Positions 8,077 through 16,256 of a DNA stretch of 17,596 bases are shown piece by piece. Position 1 is the stretch's first letter; each line of letters opens with the position of its first letter. The DNA comes from Albidovulum sp. (lineage in GTDB: Bacteria > Pseudomonadota > Alphaproteobacteria > Rhodobacterales > Rhodobacteraceae), in NCBI GenBank assembly GCA_030837825.1, contig JAUQYB010000119.1:1-17596 (forward strand), written 5' to 3'. The notes under the pieces were generated by a model. That model did not search any database. It saw only the letters and a list, made by a program, of their open reading frames with translations, and was not told the origin of the DNA. The translations under genes were made by a program, and so were the position numbers.

Positions 8077-9012
8077 TCACGCGCTTTCTTCGGCAGCGCG
8101 TTTGCGGCCCGGCAGCCCGACCCGCCCGTCGAGGATCAGGAGCCCGAGCGCCAGGAGGCCGAAGCCCGCCCAGGCGCGCGGCGCCAGCGCCTCGTGATAG
8201 ACCGCGGCGCCGAGGAGAATCGCGAACGGCGGGATGAGCAGGGTGACGAGGCTGAGGTTGCCCGCCCCGGCAAGCCCGAGGACGGCATAGTAGAGCAGGT
8301 AGGCGAGTGCCGAGGCCACGAGAGCGAGATAGGCGAGCGCGGCCCAGGTCGGCGCGCGGTAGTCGAGGCTCGGGATGCCGTCGGCCCAGAGCGCGGCCGG
8401 GATCATGACAAGGGCTGCGGCGGTCAGCATCCCGGCCGCCGCGACCTCGGGCCTGAGTCCGTGGAGCGCCTTGCGCGCAAACGTCGCGGCGATGGCATAG
8501 GACAGCGAGGCGCCGAGGATCGCGAGTTGCCCGGCGGCGGCGGGATCGAAGGCGGTGATCGCCTCGGGCCCGATCGCGGTGGCGACGCCGGCAAGGCCGA
8601 GGACGACCCCGAGCGACTTCTGCGGGGTCAGCCGTTCGTCGGCGAAGGCGAAGGTGGCGACGATGACGGTGAAGACCGCCGTCGTCGCATTCAGGATCGA
8701 GGCGAGGCCCGAGGCCACATGCTGCTGGCCCCAGACGATCAGCGTGAAGGGGATGACGTTGTTGAACGCGCCCATGACCGCGAAGCGCCAGACAAGACCG
8801 GCGTCGCGCGGCACCGGCAGCCGGCAGAGCGCGATCCAGAGCCAGAGCGCGACGGCCGCGCCCCCGACGCGGAAGGCGACGGTCGTGGCCACGCCCACCT
8901 CCTCGAGGGCCGCCCGGTTCGACAGGAACGAGGCCCCCCAGACGGCGGAGAGAAGGACGAGAAGCCCCCAGGCCTTCGGCGACAGGCGTTGTTGCTGGAT
9001 GGATCGGGTCAT
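8077..9012 (-). CDS. EamA/DMT-family permease
   Basis: The protein has 311 residues with about ten hydrophobic helices arranged as two repeats, the normal layout of the drug/metabolite transporter EamA group in the inner membrane. VWGASFLSNRAALEEVGV near the first helix and LNATTAVFTVIVATFAFADERLT closing the first half are family hallmarks. The second half ends with LIPPFAILLGAAVYHEALAPR, the matching segment of the repeat. The ATG at 9012 directly precedes a basic stretch and helix 1, and open frame upstream of it has no sensible protein character. The gene heads a six-gene minus-strand run. The substrate is unknown, as is usual for this family. Confidence 0.88.
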   Translation of the reverse strand: MTRSIQQQRLSPKAWGLLVLLSAVWGASFLSNRAALEEVGVATTVAFRVGGAAVALWLWIALCRLPVPRDAGLVWRFAVMGAFNNVIPFTLIVWGQQHVASGLASILNATTAVFTVIVATFAFADERLTPQKSLGVVLGLAGVATAIGPEAITAFDPAAAGQLAILGASLSYAIAATFARKALHGLRPEVAAAGMLTAAALVMIPAALWADGIPSLDYRAPTWAALAYLALVASALAYLLYYAVLGLAGAGNLSLVTLLIPPFAILLGAAVYHEALAPRAWAGFGLLALGLLILDGRVGLPGRKRAAEESA

Positions 9013-9072
9013 GGCCCGGACCCTAAGGGCCCGCGACAGGGTCCGCCACCCGGAACCTGCGCAACGGCAATG

Positions 9073-9100
9073 GAAAAGGCCCCGCGCGAGGCGCGGGGCC
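9073..9100 (-). terminator. Intrinsic terminator of the FadL-like gene
   Basis: Read on the minus strand, GGCCCCGCGC and GCGCGGGGCC form a perfect 10-bp stem around a CTC loop (9078-9100) and run straight into TTTTCC. It starts 23 bases after the stop at 9123. This is the only textbook GC-stem plus T-run terminator in the window. Confidence 0.88.
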
Positions 9101-9122
9101 GTCATGCCGGCGGGAAGCCGGG

Positions 9123-10289
9123 TCAGAAGCTGTAGGCCACCCGCAGGCCAAGCGCCAGCGCGGTGTTGTCGGTGAACTTGCCGAAGGTGCCGCAATCGCT
9201 GTCGCCGGTCAGGTTGCAACTGCCGGTGGGAATGCCGATCCCCGCCGGCGTTTCGGTTTCGGCATCGCCGATCATGACATAGCGGATGCCGCCGGTGATC
9301 TTCATGCGGTCCATTGTGTAGGTGGCCGCGAGCCCGAGTGCGGTCGACCCGTCGGTCGGCCCGAGGTTGCCCGAATAGCCGCCCTTGCCGGTCTCGTGGG
9401 TGACGAAGGCCGCGCCCGACCAGGTGTCGTTGAACTTGCGCCCGACGCCGAGCGTGTAGGTGAAGGTATCGTCCTGGTAGGAGACGAGCGGATCGGCGAA
9501 GACGTTGCTGGCGGCGCCCATGTAGGCCGGCGGCGCGATCTCGAACGCGGACCAGTCCACCCAGCGGATCGAGCCGAACACCAGGGTGTCGGCGGCGACG
9601 CCGGTCTGCGCCTCGAGGTTGACCGATTGCGGGATTTCAGTCTCGAACGAGGTGGAAAGGCCGTTTTCGTTGGCATTGAAGTCATGGGTGACCGACGAAT
9701 TGTAGGTCAATGCAACGCGGGCGGCGATTTCGGGTTTTTCCCAGGCGACGCCGATCACATAGCCGTAGTCCGTCTCGGTGCTCGTGCGCATCTGGTAGCC
9801 GTTGAACAGGGCTACGGTGCCGGAGGTGCTGATCTGGCGCACGCCGCCGATCACGCTGAAGTTGTTCGGCAGCTTGTAGCGCAGCAGCGCCGTCGCGCCG
9901 AGCGAGTTGATGTCGGCGGTGGACCCGCCGTAGAGGTAGTTCATGCCTGCCGGGCTCGACCCCATCGCATAGGCGACGTCTGCGCCCACCGGTTCGTCGA
10001 GCACCAGCGCGACGTCGATCCTGTCGTTCACCTGAAGCTTCACGCCGACGCCGTAGGTGTTGTAGTCGCCGGCCATGTCGCCCGAAGGGGCGCCCGCCAG
10101 CGAGGTGGCTGCGGCGCTCACCTGCTGGACGCCCGAGACGTCCGGGCTGACGCGGCCGATGCTGAATTCCGCGTAGTTGCCCTTTTCGAACAGGATGCCC
10201 ACCGATTGCGCGGAGCGTTCAACCCCCCCCGCCCATGCCGTGGATGCGCCGATTGCCAGCGCGCTGGCCGTCACTAGTACACGTCCCAT
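9123..10289 (-). CDS. OmpP1/FadL-family outer-membrane transport protein
   Basis: The protein has 388 residues, a little shorter than E. coli FadL. Residues 1-20 form a signal peptide ending STAWA, cleaved before GGVERS. The mature N-terminus, GGVERSAQSVGILFEKGNYAEFS, is typical of the FadL hatch region. The rest alternates short polar and aromatic beta strands and ends in ALALGLRVAYSF, with the terminal Phe used for outer-membrane insertion. The family lets hydrophobic substrates such as long-chain fatty acids across the outer membrane. The substrate here is not determined. ATG at 10289 is chosen because GAGG/AGGG sequences lie upstream. ATG at 10298 is in frame and would add three residues. 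A sigma70-like promoter lies at 10330-10359 and a strong terminator follows, so the gene is monocistronic. Its GC content looks slightly lower than its neighbours. Confidence 0.9.
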   Translation of the reverse strand: MGRVLVTASALAIGASTAWAGGVERSAQSVGILFEKGNYAEFSIGRVSPDVSGVQQVSAAATSLAGAPSGDMAGDYNTYGVGVKLQVNDRIDVALVLDEPVGADVAYAMGSSPAGMNYLYGGSTADINSLGATALLRYKLPNNFSVIGGVRQISTSGTVALFNGYQMRTSTETDYGYVIGVAWEKPEIAARVALTYNSSVTHDFNANENGLSTSFETEIPQSVNLEAQTGVAADTLVFGSIRWVDWSAFEIAPPAYMGAASNVFADPLVSYQDDTFTYTLGVGRKFNDTWSGAAFVTHETGKGGYSGNLGPTDGSTALGLAATYTMDRMKITGGIRYVMIGDAETETPAGIGIPTGSCNLTGDSDCGTFGKFTDNTALALGLRVAYSF

Positions 10290-10329
10290 TGTCCTCATCC
10301 CTAACGTGTAAGTTTCTTGTTCTCCGCCA

Positions 10330-10359
10330 AGGCTAGGGCTGCGACCGCCGCGCCGTCAA
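10330..10359 (-). promoter_or_regulatory. Putative sigma70-type promoter of the FadL-like gene
   Basis: On the minus strand TTGACG (10359-10354) and TAGCCT (10335-10330) are 18 bases apart. The -10 keeps the key T, A and final T. The start codon lies about 40 bases downstream. It is assigned by eye only. Confidence 0.45.
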
Positions 10360-10409
10360 TCAATGACATGAGGGGGGAGCCGGTTTTGCCCCACCGTGAC
10401 GCAACGGCA

Positions 10410-11288
10410 CTAGGTTCTGGCGCGGATGTTCATCCAGTTGGCCGCAAAGATCACCGCGCCGCCGACGAAGACCAAGGGGTCGAGCGGTTCGTTGTAGAAG
10501 GCCATGCCGACGAGCGCGATCAGCGGCAGGCGGAGGAAATCGAGCGGCGTCACCACCGTGGCCGGCGCCAGCGACAGCGCCTTGGTCAGGCCGAGATGGG
10601 CGACAAGGCCGGACAGGCCGAGGACGACGACCCAGGGCAGGTTGGTCCGGTCGGGAAGCGCGATCGCGCCGTCCCAGCCCGCCGAGGCCAGCCCCAGCGC
10701 CGACTGGATCAGCGCCAGCCAGAACAGGATCGCGAGCACCGAGGCCCGCTCGGTGAGGCGCTTGGTGACGAGCGCCGTCGCCGCGAAGGCGACCGCGCAG
10801 AGCAGCGCCGCGACGATCCCCGCCGAAAGTCCGCCCGCCGCACCGCCCGCAGCCCCCGGCCGCGCCACGATCAGCACGCCCGCAAAGCCGAGCGCCGCCG
10901 AAAGCAGGCGGGTCGGCGTGAGCCGTTCGTGCAGCACGAAGGGCGCGGCAAGGGCCACCATGACCGGCGAGGAGAATTCGAGCGCGAAGAGCTGCGCCAG
11001 CGGGATCAGCGGCAGGGCATAGAGCCAGAGGTTCTGGCCCGCGAAATGCAGCGTGTTGCGCAAGAGGTGCAGCCGCATGTTGCGCGCGCGAATCTCGGCC
11101 TGCCGGCCCGTCGCGACCGCTGCCGCCCCGACCACCGCCACCCCGATCAGCGAGCGGTAGAGCATGATCTCGAACGTGTCGAGCGTGGCCCCGATCTCGC
11201 GGCCCGAGACCGCGAGTGCGGAAAATCCCGCGATGGAGCCAAGCATCCAGACCGCCGCTGCGGCCGGGCGGTGCGTCGTTCGGGCCAT
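10410..11288 (-). CDS. EamA/DMT-family permease (second copy type)
   Basis: The protein has 292 residues with about ten hydrophobic helices in two EamA repeats. TFEIMLYRSLIGVAVV in the first repeat and LEFSSPVMVALAAPFVLHERLTPTR at its end are the recognisable family segments. LSLAPATVVTPLDFLRLPL, followed by GMAFYNEPLDPLVF, forms the second repeat. This resembles the RarD/RhaT-like group often found in Rhodobacterales rather than the other EamA gene in the window (8077-9012), and the two are clearly diverged, not a recent duplication. ATG at 11288 has GGAGG at the proper distance. Open frame further upstream is Pro/Arg-rich and non-protein-like. The gene is divergent from the SLAC1/TehA-type gene. 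The substrate is unknown. Confidence 0.88.
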   Translation of the reverse strand: MARTTHRPAAAAVWMLGSIAGFSALAVSGREIGATLDTFEIMLYRSLIGVAVVGAAAVATGRQAEIRARNMRLHLLRNTLHFAGQNLWLYALPLIPLAQLFALEFSSPVMVALAAPFVLHERLTPTRLLSAALGFAGVLIVARPGAAGGAAGGLSAGIVAALLCAVAFAATALVTKRLTERASVLAILFWLALIQSALGLASAGWDGAIALPDRTNLPWVVVLGLSGLVAHLGLTKALSLAPATVVTPLDFLRLPLIALVGMAFYNEPLDPLVFVGGAVIFAANWMNIRART

Positions 11289-11481
11289 GTCGCCTCCGGC
11301 CGGCGGCGGCGCCGGCCGCCCCTCTTTGCCGGGCCGGGCCGGATTGTCCAGAGGCGGGCGCACCGCTGGCCCCCTGAGGCCGGAAAGACGCGGAGGCGAA
11401 AAAAACCTGCCAAGACGCTCTTTTCTCTCGCGAAAAGCGGGCTGGGGCGGCACTATCCGCGGAAAACGCATGAGGCAGGCG
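11289..11481. other. Divergent intergenic region with a GC hairpin in the EamA leader
   Basis: This 193-base gap holds the control regions of two divergent genes. CGGCCGGC (11297-11304) and GCCGGCCG (11311-11318) can form an 8-bp stem that touches the GGAGG ribosome site of the minus-strand EamA gene. An A-rich and then T-rich stretch lies at about 11399-11430, including CTTTTC/GAAAAG arms. No convincing -35/-10 pair was found by eye for either gene. Confidence 0.4.
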
Positions 11482-12447
11482 ATGGCATTCAAACCTCCGG
11501 CTCCCACGCCCGCGGGACTGTGGCGGCGTGTTCCCCCGGCGATCTTTCCCGCGATCATGGGGCTTTTCGGACTCGGGCTCGGTTGGAGACGCGCCACCGG
11601 GGTCTTCGGCGTTCCCCCCGGCATCGGCGAGGCGATCCTCGGCGCGGTGACGCTGCTGTATCTTTTCGGCCTCCTCGCCTACGCGGTGAAGCTTCTCCGG
11701 CGCCCTCTGGTGCTGGCGGAGGACCTGCGCATCCTGCCGGGGCGCGCCGGCGTGGCGGCGATGGTTCTTTGCCTCTATCTCTTGTCGATGACGCTCGCGC
11801 CCTATGCCGCGCCGCTGGCGCGGGCCGTGCTCGGGGCGGGGTTCGCGGCGCATGCGGGCCTCGTCCTGCTTCTGCTGCGCCAGCTTCTGGCCGGCCCCGC
11901 CGAGCAGCGACGGGTCACGCCGGTCTGGCATCTGAGCTACGTCGGTTTCATCATCGGCGCCCTCGCAGCGACGGTATTCGAGTTCTATCTCGCCGCGCTC
12001 TCGCTCTTTGCCGCGACGGCGCTGCTTGCGGCCTTCATCTGGGCGGCGAGCGCCGAACAGATGCTGAAGGAAACGGTCCCCGCGCCGCTCAGGCCGCTTC
12101 TCGCCATCCACCTCGCGCCGCTCGCGCTCTTCGGGCTCGTGGCGCATGCGCTCGAACTTGACGCGGTGGCGCTTGGCTGCGCGGGGATTGCGGCGCTGGC
12201 GGTGCTGTGGTTCCTGGCCCGCGCGCGCTGGCTGACCGAGGCGGGGTTCTCGGCCCTCTGGGGGGCCTTCACCTTCCCGGTCGCGGCGACGGCGAACCTG
12301 TGGCTGAGCGTCGGCGGCATCTGGCGGGTGCCGGGGGGCGTGGCGCTGGTGGCCGCGACGCTGGTGGTCCTGCCGATCGGCTGGAAGGTGATCGCGCTCT
12401 GGGCCCGCGGCCAGCTCGCGATCCGCACCAACGCCGCGACCGCCTGA
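11482..12447 (+). CDS. SLAC1/TehA-type transporter (tellurite-resistance/dicarboxylate transporter family)
   Basis: The protein has 321 residues with about ten hydrophobic helices and an N-terminal segment, RRVPPAIFPAIMGLFGLGLGWRRA, that matches the start of the SLAC1/TehA (voltage-dependent anion channel) family. RRVTPVWHLSYVGFIIGAL in the middle is another family block: TehA-like proteins carry a Pro-x-Trp and Gly-rich helix here. Proteins of this family pass anions or small acids across the inner membrane. Tellurite resistance is only a by-product name. The ATG at 11482 has GAGG six bases upstream. An ATG at 11470 is in frame but lacks a ribosome site. It converges with the cytochrome gene and the two share a hairpin at 12466-12482. 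Confidence 0.83.
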   Translation: MAFKPPAPTPAGLWRRVPPAIFPAIMGLFGLGLGWRRATGVFGVPPGIGEAILGAVTLLYLFGLLAYAVKLLRRPLVLAEDLRILPGRAGVAAMVLCLYLLSMTLAPYAAPLARAVLGAGFAAHAGLVLLLLRQLLAGPAEQRRVTPVWHLSYVGFIIGALAATVFEFYLAALSLFAATALLAAFIWAASAEQMLKETVPAPLRPLLAIHLAPLALFGLVAHALELDAVALGCAGIAALAVLWFLARARWLTEAGFSALWGAFTFPVAATANLWLSVGGIWRVPGGVALVAATLVVLPIGWKVIALWARGQLAIRTNAATA

Positions 12448-12465
12448 GCCGGCCGGGCAGGGGGA

Positions 12466-12482
12466 CCCCGGCATGGCCGGGG
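12466..12482. terminator. Short GC hairpin between convergent genes
   Basis: CCCCGGC (12466-12472) and GCCGGGG (12476-12482) pair around an ATG loop. It lies between stops at 12447 (+) and 12502 (-). There is no T tract. It is a plausible weak or bidirectional terminator. Confidence 0.45.
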
Positions 12483-12501
12483 CCCGTGGCGGACCCTGGG
12501 G

Positions 12502-13608
12502 TCAGGGCCGGGTCACGCCTTCGGCCTCGCCGCCGGCCAGATCGGCCAGCGAATCGTGCAAGAGTTGCAGCACATAGGGCGCGTTGTGCGCATAGGCGCC
12601 CGGGTCGGTGGCGACGAACTGGTAGTTGTAGGCGGCCTTCAGGAGCCGCGGCGTCCAGGCGGCATACTTGTTGTCGGCCACCGCCTCGTCCTCCTCGACC
12701 GTGCCGTTGCCGTTCAGGGCGGCGAAGAAGTAGGGATGCGCATGGGCATGGTAGGCGATGGCGGTGCCGGCCACATCCTTGCCGTAGGTCTGGATCGCGG
12801 CGAGAAGCCGGTCATGCAGCGCGTCGACCTCGGCGGCGATGCCTTCCGTCACGTCGCCGTCGCCGTCGCGGTCCACCTTGTCCTTGCGGATCAGCGCCAG
12901 CGAGTCGCGGTCGGTCACGCCCTCGTGGCAGGCGGCGCAGGGTTCCGCCTTCGGCGCGACCGTGTGCAGTTCGTGGCAGGTGATGCAGGTGTCGAAGGGC
13001 GCGGGGTGGCGGCGTTGCGAGGCATAGGCGCGGCCGGGGTATTCGTAGCCGCCGCGCGCCAGTGTTCCCATCAGCGTGGCGCCGGCGGCGCGGTAGTGGA
13101 TGTTGAGGAACGCAAGGCCGGGGGCCACGGTGTCCTCGTCGAGGCCGGCCACCGCCTTGTCGACGCTGAAGCTCGATTCCCGCCCCTGGTGGCAGGTCAT
13201 GCAGCGCGCCTCGGCCCCCAGCCCCTCGACCCTGAGGCCCGAGGGAAAGGTGACCCCGCTCATCGCCCGGGTGGTCTCGTTGTGGCAGGCGCCGCAGCCG
13301 ATCAGCGAGCCGGTCGGCGCCTTCTGCTCGACGCTGCCCACGGCGCTGCCGTCGGCGCCGATGTAGTCGAGAAAGCCCGGCGTCGAATGGCAGCGGGCGC
13401 AGGTCTCGGGGATCTCGCCCTTGTCGTTCCAGTTGGTGAAGGCCCGCGCGTCCGCCTTGGCGTGCGGCGAGGCGGCCCAGTCGTGGAAGAACGGGACGCG
13501 CTCGGCCGGGATCATCTGCGGGGATTGTTCCTGCGCGGGGCCGGGTGCCGCGGCGAGTGCGAGGCCGAGGGCAAGGAAGAGCCGGGAAACGGATGGGGGG
13601 ATGCGCAT
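12502..13608 (-). CDS. Exported pentaheme cytochrome c, function unknown
   Basis: The protein has 368 residues. Residues 1-26 are a Sec signal peptide (SRLFLALGLALAAAPGPAQ). Five CxxCH heme c sites are seen: C70-H74, C105-H109, C136-H140, C208-H212 and C224-H228, grouped in the first two thirds. The C-terminal third has no heme motif but holds DRDGDGDVTEG (about 247-257) and NGNGTVEEDE (about 299-308), which look like Asp/Asn calcium-binding loops, and many His (YHAHAHPYFF) that could be distal ligands. It should be a periplasmic electron carrier or reductase subunit. I do not recognise a named family. No partner reductase, quinol oxidase or cytochrome maturation gene adjoins it. The ATG at 13608 has a strong AGGAGG site. 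An FnrL-like box and a -10 lie about 85-125 bases upstream, suggesting induction when oxygen is low. Confidence 0.85.
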   Translation of the reverse strand: MRIPPSVSRLFLALGLALAAAPGPAQEQSPQMIPAERVPFFHDWAASPHAKADARAFTNWNDKGEIPETCARCHSTPGFLDYIGADGSAVGSVEQKAPTGSLIGCGACHNETTRAMSGVTFPSGLRVEGLGAEARCMTCHQGRESSFSVDKAVAGLDEDTVAPGLAFLNIHYRAAGATLMGTLARGGYEYPGRAYASQRRHPAPFDTCITCHELHTVAPKAEPCAACHEGVTDRDSLALIRKDKVDRDGDGDVTEGIAAEVDALHDRLLAAIQTYGKDVAGTAIAYHAHAHPYFFAALNGNGTVEEDEAVADNKYAAWTPRLLKAAYNYQFVATDPGAYAHNAPYVLQLLHDSLADLAGGEAEGVTRP

Positions 13609-13690
13609 GGAGCCTCCTCTCGCGCCGGGCGGGCGATTACGAATCGGTCGCCGTCCGGGCCGGCGACGCTGGCCTTGCGCGTTCCCCCCG

Positions 13691-13731
13691 ACATTATCCG
13701 TTGGCGCCCTCTGCGGCTTGACATGGGTCAA
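13691..13731 (-). promoter_or_regulatory. FnrL-like box with -10 element upstream of the pentaheme cytochrome
   Basis: TTGACATGGGTCAA at 13718-13731 is a perfect TTGAC-N4-GTCAA inverted repeat, matching the FNR/FnrL consensus (TTGAT-N4-ATCAA) in length and outer bases. On the minus strand it is followed by GGATAATGT (13699-13691), which contains GATAAT or TAATGT as a -10. The box centre would then be roughly 38 to 41 bases before the start of transcription, close to the class II FNR activation position. The box is on the promoter side of the cytochrome gene and just downstream of the amidotransferase stop, so the cytochrome is its natural target. Confidence 0.68.
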
Positions 13732-13746
13732 GCGGCGTGCCTGCCG

Positions 13747-14445
13747 TCAGATCAGCGCCACCCATGCCCGCGCGATGGCAAGGCCCGCGGCGTCGGCGGC
13801 GGGGCCGTGGCGCGCCGCCTCGGCGGGATGAGCCGCCTGCCAGCCGGGCTGCATCCGCTCCGCCGCCGCGCCGAAACTGGCGGTCCACCCGGCGACGACC
13901 TCGCGGTCCGCCTCGAAATGGAACTGCATCCCGTAGACCGCCCGGCCGAGCCGGAAGGCCTGGTGGGCAACCTCGGCATTCTCGGCCAGATGCCGGGCGC
14001 CCGCAGGCAGGGTGAAGGTGTCGCGGTGCCACTGGAAGATGGGGAACGCGGCGCCCGCCGCCGACAGCACGGGGTCGGACCGTCCCGCCGCCGTGGCGCG
14101 GACCTCGCGCCAGCCGAATTCCGGCGCGGTGCCGAGGTGGTTGGCGCCGCCGTATCCGCGGGCGAGGATCTGCGAGCCGAGGCAGACGCCGAGGACGGCG
14201 CGCCCGGCCTCGCCATAGGTCCGCATCAGCGCCGCCAGGGCGGGCAGGTAGGGATGGGCCGCATCGTCGAGTGCGGACTGTTCGCCGCCGAGAACGACGA
14301 GCGCCGCGTGGGCGTCGATGTCGGCTGGCAGGCCGCCGTCGAGCCAGGGCCGGTAGATCGCCAGTTCGGCCCCCGCCTCATCGAGGGCGAGCCCGATCTG
14401 GCCGAAGGGCGTCCTGGCCTGGTTTTCGACGATGGCGACGCGCAT
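13747..14445 (-). CDS. Class I glutamine amidotransferase-like protein
   Basis: The protein has 232 residues with a single GATase1 domain. The nucleophile elbow VLGVCLGSQILARGYGG places Cys88, and YGMQFHFEAD supplies His176 and Glu178, so the triad that frees ammonia from glutamine is complete. It has no synthase domain of its own. The family (often named 'GMP synthase-like' or 'type 1 GATase') includes enzymes acting on gamma-glutamyl compounds. It stands back to back with guaB, but such genes are common outside purine operons, so a link to GMP synthesis is only suggestive. The ATG at 14445 has a GGAGG site. No promoter for it was identified in the 154-base gap to guaB. Confidence 0.85.
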   Translation of the reverse strand: MRVAIVENQARTPFGQIGLALDEAGAELAIYRPWLDGGLPADIDAHAALVVLGGEQSALDDAAHPYLPALAALMRTYGEAGRAVLGVCLGSQILARGYGGANHLGTAPEFGWREVRATAAGRSDPVLSAAGAAFPIFQWHRDTFTLPAGARHLAENAEVAHQAFRLGRAVYGMQFHFEADREVVAGWTASFGAAAERMQPGWQAAHPAEAARHGPAADAAGLAIARAWVALI

Positions 14446-14599
14446 GGGGCCTCCGCACGGTTCGGGCGTGAAAGGCTGATTGAGCACGGCCGCCGGGCGG
14501 ACGCAAGACATGGTCTCGGCGCCCGCATTTGGTCTTGCCAATCCGCCCGGCGCGTGAAACAGGGAAGCGCCAACGAAAACTCCCCCCGAGAGGTGTCTG

Positions 14600-16048
<1,449 letters not shown>

Positions 16049-16058
16049 GCGGCGCCCG

Positions 16059-16083
16059 GACGACCTTCCAGGGGAAGGTCGTC
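16059..16083 (+). terminator. Hairpin 1 after guaB, 11-bp stem with a 3-nt loop
   Basis: GACGACCTTCC (16059-16069) pairs perfectly with GGAAGGTCGTC (16073-16083) around AGG. It starts 10 bases after the guaB stop and could end or protect its message. No T tract follows. It is directly followed by the first 37-nt repeat. Confidence 0.65.
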
Positions 16084-16120
16084 AGCCGCGAACGCCCGAA
16101 GCGCAAGCGGAGGGCCGGGA
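16084..16120 (+). repeat. Structured intergenic repeat, copy 1
   Basis: This 37-nt unit is identical to copy 2 at 16172-16208 at 32 of 37 positions. Its core can fold as a stem-loop: CCC, GAA, GC, a GCAA tetraloop, GC, GGA, GGG. The GAA/GGA strands face each other as three G.A pairs. It directly follows hairpin 1. Confidence 0.75.
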
Positions 16121-16122
16121 GG

Positions 16123-16146
16123 GCGCGGCGCGGGCTATGGCCGCGC
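16123..16146. other. GC hairpin joining the two repeat units
   Basis: GCGCGGC (16123-16129) pairs with GCCGCGC (16140-16146) around a 10-nt loop. It abuts hairpin 2, so the region from 16059 to 16210 is a nearly continuous series of folded units. Confidence 0.45.
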
Positions 16147-16171
16147 GAAAACGCTCCGGTGGAGCGTTTTC
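16147..16171 (+). other. Hairpin 2, 11-bp stem with a 3-nt loop, same geometry as hairpin 1
   Basis: GAAAACGCTCC (16147-16157) pairs perfectly with GGAGCGTTTTC (16161-16171) around GGT. Its sequence is unrelated to hairpin 1 but has the same stem length, loop length and position relative to the following repeat. The left arm can also pair with GGAGTGTTTTC at 16208-16218 (11 bp with one G.U), which would enclose the whole of repeat copy 2, so two exclusive folds are possible. Confidence 0.7.
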
Positions 16172-16208
16172 AGCGCCGAACGCCCGGAGCGCAAGCGAAG
16201 GGCCGGGG
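16172..16208 (+). repeat. Structured intergenic repeat, copy 2
   Basis: This is the second 37-nt copy, with core CCC, GGA, GC, GCAA, GC, GAA, GGG. Compared with copy 1 the middle G.A pair of the internal loop is swapped strand for strand, so the pairing is kept. CCG before and CGG after the core could add three pairs. It is followed by a near-copy of the right arm of hairpin 2 at 16208-16218. Confidence 0.75.
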
Positions 16209-16256
16209 GAGTGTTTTCCTATGAAAGCCCCGCCGCGACTGGCCGTAGCGGTGCCG

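Noticed and set aside
6266..9135. Plus-strand open frames opposite metA, the ATPase and EamA
   Set aside because: They are Asp/Gly/Arg/His-rich antisense shadows with no motif, opposite genes with intact catalytic residues.
10360..12474. Minus-strand open frame (704 codons) over the second EamA gene and the SLAC1-type gene
   Set aside because: It is a frame shadow. The real EamA and SLAC1/TehA products have hydrophobic helices and ribosome sites in other frames.
12838..12880. True EF-hand in the pentaheme cytochrome
   Set aside because: The DRDGDGDVTEG stretch has the first Asp ligands but lacks the acidic residue at loop position 12, so only a calcium-loop-like label is justified.
16084..16210. 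CRISPR array
   Set aside because: There are only two imperfect repeats, with a structured joiner instead of a spacer of regular size, and no cas genes.
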